Shown here piece after piece: positions 55,801-64,000 of a stretch of DNA of 64,000 nt (position 1 is its first letter; the number at the start of each line of letters is the position of its first letter). The notes beneath the pieces are model-generated. The model saw nothing but the letters and a program-made list of their open reading frames with translations. It was not told the origin of the DNA and searched no databases. The position numbers and the translations under genes are program-made. The DNA is from Edaphochlamys debaryana (Eukaryota > Chlorophyta > Chlorophyceae > Chlamydomonadales), in assembly GCA_016858145.1 (NCBI GenBank), contig JAEHOE010000247.1, positions 1 through 64,000 on the forward strand, in the 5' to 3' direction.

Positions 55801-58800
55801 CTCCGGGCCGTTCCAAGCCCGCCATCCCCCTTGCAAGCATCTATTATATGTATTGAAGGGTTGAGAAGGCTTGGGAAGTGCGGGGACGCGGTGGGGCGAG
55901 AGCTGCGCGCTCTGGGAGACCCGGGGCAAGGCCGGGGGCCGGGGCCGCGGACCCCGCCTCCGCGCAAAATCGGCCCGCTCTGCTCCGGGCCGTTCCAAGC
56001 CCGCCATCCCCCTTGCAAGCATCTATTATATGTATTGAAGGGTTGAGAAGGCTTGGGAAGTGCGGGGACGCGGTGGGGCGAGAGCTGCGCGCTCTGGGAG
56101 ACCCGGGGCAAGGCCGGGGGCCGGGGCCGCGGACCCCGCCTCCGCGCAAAATCGGCCCGCTCTGCTCCGGGCCGTTCCAAGCCCGCCATCCCCCTTGCAA
56201 GCATCTATTATATGTATTGAAGGGTTGAGAAGGCTTGGGAAGTGCGGGGACGCGGTGGGGCGAGAGCTGCGCGCTCTGGGAGACCCGGGGCAAGGCCGGG
56301 GGCCGGGGCCGCGGACCCCGCCTCCGCGCAAAATCGGCCCGCTCTGCTCCGGGCCGTTCCAAGCCCGCCATCCCCCTTGCAAGCATCTATTATATGTATT
56401 GAAGGGTTGAGAAGGCTTGGGAAGTGCGGGGACGCGGTGGGGCGAGAGCTGCGCGCTCTGGGAGACCCGGGGCAAGGCCGGGGGCCGGGGCCGCGGACCC
56501 CGCCTCCGCGCAAAATCGGCCCGCTCTGCTCCGGGCCGTTCCAAGCCCGCCATCCCCCTTGCAAGCATCTATTATATGTATTGAAGGGTTGAGAAGGCTT
56601 GGGAAGTGCGGGGACGCGGTGGGGCGAGAGCTGCGCGCTCTGGGAGACCCGGGGCAAGGCCGGGGGCCGGGGCCGCGGACCCCGCCTCCGCGCAAAATCG
56701 GCCCGCTCTGCTCCGGGCCGTTCCAAGCCCGCCATCCCCCTTGCAAGCATCTATTATATGTATTGAAGGGTTGAGAAGGCTTGGGAAGTGCGGGGACGCG
56801 GTGGGGCGAGAGCTGCGCGCTCTGGGAGACCCGGGGCAAGGCCGGGGGCCGGGGCCGCGGACCCCGCCTCCGCGCAAAATCGGCCCGCTCTGCTCCGGGC
56901 CGTTCCAAGCCCGCCATCCCCCTTGCAAGCATCTATTATATGTATTGAAGGGTTGAGAAGGCTTGGGAAGTGCGGGGACGCGGTGGGGCGAGAGCTGCGC
57001 GCTCTGGGAGACCCGGGGCAAGGCCGGGGGCCGGGGCCGCGGACCCCGCCTCCGCGCAAAATCGGCCCGCTCTGCTCCGGGCCGTTCCAAGCCCGCCATC
57101 CCCCTTGCAAGCATCTATTATATGTATTGAAGGGTTGAGAAGGCTTGGGAAGTGCGGGGACGCGGTGGGGCGAGAGCTGCGCGCTCTGGGAGACCCGGGG
57201 CAAGGCCGGGGGCCGGGGCCGCGGACCCCGCCTCCGCGCAAAATCGGCCCGCTCTGCTCCGGGCCGTTCCAAGCCCGCCATCCCCCTTGCAAGCATCTAT
57301 ATATGTATTGAAGGGTTGAGAAGGCTTGGGAAGTGCGGGGACGCGGTGGGGCGAGAGCTGCGCGCTCTGGGAGACCCGGGGCAAGGCCGGGGGCCGGGGC
57401 CGCGGACCCCGCCTCCGCGCAAAATCGGCCCGCTCTGCTCCGGGCCGTTCCAAGCCCGCCATCCCCCTTGCAAGCATCTATTATATGTATTGAAGGGTTG
57501 AGAAGGCTTGGGAAGTGCGGGGACGCGGTGGGGCGAGAGCTGCGCGCTCTGGGAGACCCGGGGCAAGGCCGGGGGCCGGGGCCGCGGACCCCGCCTCCGC
57601 GCAAAATCGGCCCGCTCTGCTCCGGGCCGTTCCAAGCCCGCCATCCCCCTTGCAAGCATCTATTATATGTATTGAAGGGTTGAGAAGGCTTGGGAAGTGC
57701 GGGGACGCGGTGGGGCGAGAGCTGCGCGCTCTGGGAGACCCGGGGCAAGGCCGGGGGCCGGGGCCGCGGACCCCGCCTCCGCGCAAAATCGGCCCGCTCT
57801 GCTCCGGGCCGTTCCAAGCCCGCCATCCCCCTTGCAAGCATCTATTATATGTATTGAAGGGTTGAGAAGGCTTGGGAAGTGCGGGGACGCGGTGGGGCGA
57901 GAGCTGCGCGCTCTGGGAGACCCGGGGCAAGGCCGGGGGCCGGGGCCGCGGACCCCGCCTCCGCGCAAAATCGGCCCGCTCTGCTCCGGGCCGTTCCAAG
58001 CCCGCCATCCCCCTTGCAAGCATCTATTATATGTATTGAAGGGTTGAGAAGGCTTGGGAAGTGCGGGGACGCGGTGGGGCGAGAGCTGCGCGCTCTGGGA
58101 GACCCGGGGCAAGGCCGGGGGCCGGGGCCGCGGACCCCGCCTCCGCGCAAAATCGGCCCGCTCTGCTCCGGGCCGTTCCAAGCCCGCCATCCCCCTTGCA
58201 AGCATCTATTATATGTATTGAAGGGTTGAGAAGGCTTGGGAAGTGCGGGGACGCGGTGGGGCGAGAGCTGCGCGCTCTGGGAGACCCGGGGGAAGGCCGG
58301 GGGCCGGGGCCGCGGACCCCGCCTCCGCGCAAAATCGGCCCGCTCTGCTCCGGGCCGTTCCAAGCCCGCCATCCCCCTTGCAAGCATCTATTATATGTAT
58401 TGAAGGGTTGAGAAGGCTTGGGAAGTGCGGGGACGCGGTGGGGCGAGAGCTGCGCGCTCTGGGAGACCCGGGGAAAGGCCGGGGGCCGGGGCCGCGGACC
58501 CCGCCTCCGCGCAAAATCGGCCCGCTCTGCTCCGGGCCGTTCCAAGCCCGCCATCCCCCTTGCAAGCATCTATTATATGTATTGAAGGGTTGAGAAGGCT
58601 TGGGAAGTGCGGGGACGCGGTGGGGCGAGAGCTGCGCGCTCTGGGAGACCCGGGGAAGGCCGGGGGCCGGGGCCGCGGACCCCGCCTCCGCGCAAAATCG
58701 GCCCGCTCTGCTCCGGGCCGTTCCAAGCCCGCCATCCCCCTTGCAAGCATCTATTATATGTATTGAAGGGTTGAGAAGGCTTGGGAAGTGCGGGGACGCG

Positions 58801-61800
58801 GTGGGGCGAGAGCTGCGCGCTCTGGGAGACCCGGGGCAAGGCCGGGGGCCGGGGCCGCGGACCCCGCCTCCGCGCAAAATCGGCCCGCTCTGCTCCGGGC
58901 CGTTCCAAGCCCGCCATCCCCCTTGCAAGCATCTATTATATGTATTGAAGGGTTGAGAAGGCTTGGGAAGTGCGGGGACGCGGTGGGGCGAGAGCTGCGC
59001 GCTCTGGGAGACCCGGGGAAGGCCGGGGGCCGGGGCCGCGGACCCCGCCTCCGCGCAAAATCGGCCCGCTCTGCTCCGGGCCGTTCCAAGCCCGCCATCC
59101 CCCTTGCAAGCATCTATTATATGTATTGAAGGGTTGAGAAGGCTTGGGAAGTGCGGGGACGCGGTGGGGCGAGAGCTGCGCGCTCTGGGAGACCCGGGGA
59201 AGGCCGGGGGCCGGGGCCGCGGACCCCGCCTCCGCGCAAAATCGGCCCGCTCTGCTCCGGGCCGTTCCAAGCCCGCCATCCCCCTTGCAAGCATCTATTA
59301 TATGTATTGAAGGGTTGAGAAGGCTTGGGAAGTGCGGGGACGCGGTGGGGCGAGAGCTGCGCGCTCTGGGAGACCCGGGGAAGGCCGGGGGCCGGGGCCG
59401 CGGACCCCGCCTCCGCGCAAAATCGGCCCGCTCTGCTCCGGGCCGTTCCAAGCCCGCCATCCCCCTTGCAAGCATCTATTATATGTATTGAAGGGTTGAG
59501 AAGGCTTGGGAAGTGCGGGGACGCGGTGGGGCGAGAGCTGCGCGCTCTGGGAGACCCGGGGAAGGCCGGGGGCCGGGGCCGCGGACCCCGCCTCCGCGCA
59601 AAATCGGCCCGCTCTGCTCCGGGCCGTTCCAAGCCCGCCATCCCCCTTGCAAGCATCTATTATATGTATTGAAGGGTTGAGAAGGCTTGGGAAGTGCGGG
59701 GACGCGGTGGGGCGAGAGCTGCGCGCTCTGGGAGACCCGGGGAAGGCCGGGGGCCGGGGCCGCGGACCCCGCCTCCGCGCAAAATCGGCCCGCTCTGCTC
59801 CGGGCCGTTCCAAGCCCGCCATCCCCCTTGCAAGCATCTATTATATGTATTGAAGGGTTGAGAAGGCTTGGGAAGTGCGGGGACGCGGTGGGGCGAGAGC
59901 TGCGCGCTCTGGGAGACCCGGGGAAGGCCGGGGGCCGGGGCCGCGGACCCCGCCTCCGCGCAAAATCGGCCCGCTCTGCTCCGGGCCGTTCCAAGCCCGC
60001 CATCCCCCTTGCAAGCATCTATTATATGTATTGAAGGGTTGAGAAGGCTTGGGAAGTGCGGGGACGCGGTGGGGCGAGAGCTGCGCGCTCTGGGAGACCC
60101 GGGGGAAGGCCGGGGGCCGGGGCCGCGGACCCCGCCTCCGCGCAAAATCGGCCCGCTCTGCTCCGGGCCGTTCCAAGCCCGCCATCCCCCTTGCAAGCAT
60201 CTATTATATGTATTGAAGGGTTGAGAAGGCTTGGGAAGTGCGGGGACGCGGTGGGGCGAGAGCTGCGCGCTCTGGGAGACCCGGGGAAGGCCGGGGGCCG
60301 GGGCCGCGGACCCCGCCTCCGCGCAAAATCGGCCCGCTCTGCTCCGGGCCGTTCCAAGCCCGCCATCCCCCTTGCAAGCATCTATTATATGTATTGAAGG
60401 GTTGAGAAGGCTTGGGAAGTGCGGGGACGCGGTGGGGCGAGAGCTGCGCGCTCTGGGAGACCCGGGGGAAGGCCGGGGGCCGGGGCCGCGGACCCCGCCT
60501 CCGCGCAAAATCGGCCCGCTCTGCTCCGGGCCGTTCCAAGCCCGCCATCCCCCTTGCAAGCATCTATTATATGTATTGAAGGGTTGAGAAGGCTTGGGAA
60601 GTGCGGGGACGCGGTGGGGCGAGAGCTGCGCGCTCTGGGAGACCCGGGGGAAGGCCGGGGGCCGGGGCCGCGGACCCCGCCTCCGCGCAAAATCGGCCCG
60701 CTCTGCTCCGGGCCGTTCCAAGCCCGCCATCCCCCTTGCAAGCATCTATTATATGTATTGAAGGGTTGAGAAGGCTTGGGAAGTGCGGGGACGCGGTGGG
60801 GCGAGAGCTGCGCGCTCTGGGAGACCCGGGGAAGGCCGGGGGCCGGGGCCGCGGACCCCGCCTCCGCGCAAAATCGGCCCGCTCTGCTCCGGGCCGTTCC
60901 AAGCCCGCCATCCCCCTTGCAAGCATCTATTATATGTATTGAAGGGTTGAGAAGGCTTGGGAAGTGCGGGGACGCGGTGGGGCGAGAGCTGCGCGCTCTG
61001 GGAGACCCGGGGGAAGGCCGGGGGCCGGGGCCGCGGACCCCGCCTCCGCGCAAAATCGGCCCGCTCTGCTCCGGGCCGTTCCAAGCCCGCCATCCCCCTT
61101 GCAAGCATCTATTATATGTATTGAAGGGTTGAGAAGGCTTGGGAAGTGCGGGGACGCGGTGGGGCGAGAGCTGCGCGCTCTGGGAGACCCGGGGGAAGGC
61201 CGGGGGCCGGGGCCGCGGACCCCGCCTCCGCGCAAAATCGGCCCGCTCTGCTCCGGGCCGTTCCAAGCCCGCCATCCCCCTTGCAAGCATCTATTATATG
61301 TATTGAAGGGTTGAGAAGGCTTGGGAAGTGCGGGGACGCGGTGGGGCGAGAGCTGCGCGCTCTGGGAGACCCGGGGGAAGGCCGGGGGCCGGGGCCGCGG
61401 ACCCCGCCTCCGCGCAAAATCGGCCCGCTCTGCTCCGGGCCGTTCCAAGCCCGCCATCCCCCTTGCAAGCATCTATTATATGTATTGAAGGGTTGAGAAG
61501 GCTTGGGAAGTGCGGGGACGCGGTGGGGCGAGAGCTGCGCGCTCTGGGAGACCCGGGGGAAGGCCGGGGGCCGGGGCCGCGGACCCCGCCTCCGCGCAAA
61601 ATCGGCCCGCTCTGCTCCGGGCCGTTCCAAGCCCGCCATCCCCCTTGCAAGCATCTATTATATGTATTGAAGGGTTGAGAAGGCTTGGGAAGTGCGGGGA
61701 CGCGGTGGGGCGAGAGCTGCGCGCTCTGGGAGACCCGGGGGAAGGCCGGGGGCCGGGGCCGCGGACCCCGCCTCCGCGCAAAATCGGCCCGCTCTGCTCC

Positions 61801-64000
61801 GGGCCGTTCCAAGCCCGCCATCCCCCTTGCAAGCATCTATTATATGTATTGAAGGGTTGAGAAGGCTTGGGAAGTGCGGGGACGCGGTGGGGCGAGAGCT
61901 GCGCGCTCTGGGAGACCCGGGGGAAGGCCGGGGGCCGGGGCCGCGGACCCCGCCTCCGCGCAAAATCGGCCCGCTCTGCTCCGGGCCGTTCCAAGCCCGC
62001 CATCCCCCTTGCAAGCATCTATTATATGTATTGAAGGGTTGAGAAGGCTTGGGAAGTGCGGGGACGCGGTGGGGCGAGAGCTGCGCGCTCTGGGAGACCC
62101 GGGGGAAGGCCGGGGGCCGGGGCCGCGGACCCCGCCTCCGCGCAAAATCGGCCCGCTCTGCTCCGGGCCGTTCCAAGCCCGCCATCCCCCTTGCAAGCAT
62201 CTATTATATGTATTGAAGGGTTGAGAAGGCTTGGGAAGTGCGGGGACGCGGTGGGGCGAGAGCTGCGCGCTCTGGGAGACCCGGGGGAAGGCCGGGGGCC
62301 GGGGCCGCGGACCCCGCCTCCGCGCAAAATCGGCCCGCTCTGCTCCGGGCCGTTCCAAGCCCGCCATCCCCCTTGCAAGCATCTATTATATGTATTGAAG
62401 GGTTGAGAAGGCTTGGGAAGTGCGGGGACGCGGTGGGGCGAGAGCTGCGCGCTCTGGGAGACCCGGGGAAGGCCGGGGGCCGGGGCCGCGGACCCCGCCT
62501 CCGCGCAAAATCGGCCCGCTCTGCTCCGGGCCGTTCCAAGCCCGCCATCCCCCTTGCAAGCATCTATTATATGTATTGAAGGGTTGAGAAGGCTTGGGAA
62601 GTGCGGGGACGCGGTGGGGCGAGAGCTGCGCGCTCTGGGAGACCCGGGGGAAGGCCGGGGGCCGGGGCCGCGGACCCCGCCTCCGCGCAAAATCGGCCCG
62701 CTCTGCTCCGGGCCGTTCCAAGCCCGCCATCCCCCTTGCAAGCATCTATTATATGTATTGAAGGGTTGAGAAGGCTTGGGAAGTGCGGGGACGCGGTGGG
62801 GCGAGAGCTGCGCGCTCTGGGAGACCCGGGGGAAGGCCGGGGGCCGGGGCCGCGGACCCCGCCTCCGCGCAAAATCGGCCCGCTCTGCTCCGGGCCGTTC
62901 CAAGCCCGCCATCCCCCTTGCAAGCATCTATTATATGTATTGAAGGGTTGAGAAGGCTTGGGAAGTGCGGGGACGCGGTGGGGCGAGAGCTGCGCGCTCT
63001 GGGAGACCCGGGGGAAGGCCGGGGGCCGGGGCCGCGGACCCCGCCTCCGCGCAAAATCGGCCCGCTCTGCTCCGGGCCGTTCCAAGCCCGCCATCCCCCT
63101 TGCAAGCATCTATTATATGTATTGAAGGGTTGAGAAGGCTTGGGAAGTGCGGGGACGCGGTGGGGCGAGAGCTGCGCGCTCTGGGAGACCCGGGGGAAGG
63201 CCGGGGGCCGGGGCCGCGGACCCCGCCTCCGCGCAAAATCGGCCCGCTCTGCTCCGGGCCGTTCCAAGCCCGCCATCCCCCTTGCAAGCATCTATTATAT
63301 GTATTGAAGGGTTGAGAAGGCTTGGGAAGTGCGGGGACGCGGTGGGGCGAGAGCTGCGCGCTCTGGGAGACCCGGGGGAAGGCCGGGGGCCGGGGCCGCG
63401 GACCCCGCCTCCGCGCAAAATCGGCCCGCTCTGCTCCGGGCCGTTCCAAGCCCGCCATCCCCCTTGCAAGCATCTATTATATGTATTGAAGGGTTGAGAA
63501 GGCTTGGGAAGTGCGGGGACGCGGTGGGGCGAGAGCTGCGCGCTCTGGGAGACCCGGGGGAAGGCCGGGGGCCGGGGCCGCGGACCCCGCCTCCGCGCAA
63601 AATCGGCCCGCTCTGCTCCGGGCCGTTCCAAGCCCGCCATCCCCCTTGCAAGCATCTATTATATGTATTGAAGGGTTGAGAAGGCTTGGGAAGTGCGGGG
63701 ACGCGGTGGGGCGAGAGCTGCGCGCTCTGGGAGACCCGGGGGAAGGCCGGGGGCCGGGGCCGCGGACCCCGCCTCCGCGCAAAATCGGCCCGCTCTGCTC
63801 CGGGCCGTTCCAAGCCCGCCATCCCCCTTGCAAGCATCTATTATATGTATTGAAGGGTTGAGAAGGCTTGGGAAGTGCGGGGACGCGGTGGGGCGAGAGC
63901 TGCGCGCTCTGGGAGACCCGGGGGAAGGCCGGGGGCCGGGGCCGCGGACCCCGCCTCCGCGCAAAATCGGCCCGCTCTGCTCCGGGCCGTTCCAAGCCCG
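46849..64000 (+). repeat. Satellite B: about 182-bp tandem repeat, about 94 copies, runs off the window
   Basis: The first partial copy begins gcccgctctgctccgggcc at 46849 and lacks about 16 bp; full copies start ttgagaaggc at 46905. Each unit is GC-rich except for one A+T island, catctattatatgtattg. Three perfect-arm hairpins recur in each copy: agagc-tgcgc-gctct, cgggg-ccgcgga-ccccg and ggcccg-ctctgctc-cgggcc. Lengths are 181-186 bp. There are three zones. From 46.9 to 50.8 kb the linker varies (gggttgag, gggcgggttgag, gggagggttgag) and so does the A+T island (tcat, gatcat, ttat, ctat). From 50.8 to 58.2 kb units are almost identical with ggggcaagg and scattered 181-bp copies with ctatatatg. 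From 58.2 kb to the end ggggaagg and then gggggaagg forms take over. Many small open frames recur in register with the repeat and are not genes. Confidence 0.97.

Noticed and set aside
46770..63995. Dozens of 100-360-codon frames on both strands in satellite B
   Set aside because: They recur every ~182 bp, change frame with unit length and have no independent coding signal.

Overview
The window is one long block of repeats in a GC-rich nuclear genome, most likely a volvocalean green alga (Chlamydomonas relatives). The evidence is the high GC content, short GT-AG introns, TGTAA poly(A)-type signals, a Ty3/gypsy-type retrotransposon with GC-rich codon use, and cysteine-rich exons like those of algal extracellular proteins. 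No bacterial-style operon, rRNA, tRNA, CRISPR array or telomeric repeat was found. The species cannot be named from sequence alone.

Layout: (1) 1-4953 is low-copy DNA. It holds a minus-strand set of cysteine-rich exons (170-873), a small palindrome cluster (about 2.1 kb) and a degenerate repeat field (about 2.98-3.99 kb). (2) 4954-29326 is a 24.4 kb array of roughly 320 copies of a 75/76-bp satellite (satellite A). Its left edge is diverged and indel-rich and contains a poly-C tract; its interior is almost perfectly uniform. (3) 29330-42406 is a 13.1 kb LTR retrotransposon inside satellite A. Its two ~1.38 kb LTRs are about 99.5% identical. (4) 42407-46425 is about 53 more satellite A copies, of a distinguishable subfamily. 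(5) 46426-46848 is a short junction with an imperfect duplication. (6) 46849-64000 is a second, unrelated satellite of about 182 bp (satellite B), about 94 copies, running off the right end.

The only well-supported coding capacity is in the retrotransposon. Gag plus aspartic protease (30826-33171) is followed by Pol, which carries reverse transcriptase, RNase H, a long linker with an internally duplicated module, a PHD-type zinc finger, an HHCC/DDE integrase and a GPY/F-like tail. Pol is split by two frame changes. Downstream is an extra two-exon gene with its own TATA box, encoding a 387-residue coiled-coil protein with a basic nuclear-localisation-like motif. It lies between Pol and the 3' LTR. 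Gag would package the RNA, Pol would copy and integrate it, and the PHD finger might bind histone tails and guide insertion (inference). The extra protein is unrecognised.

The most interesting biology is this PHD-carrying element with a spliced, separately promoted accessory gene, sitting in a satellite mega-array. The giant reading frames across satellite A (over 8,000 codons, open in all three forward frames) are by-products of a stop-free monomer and are not annotated as genes.
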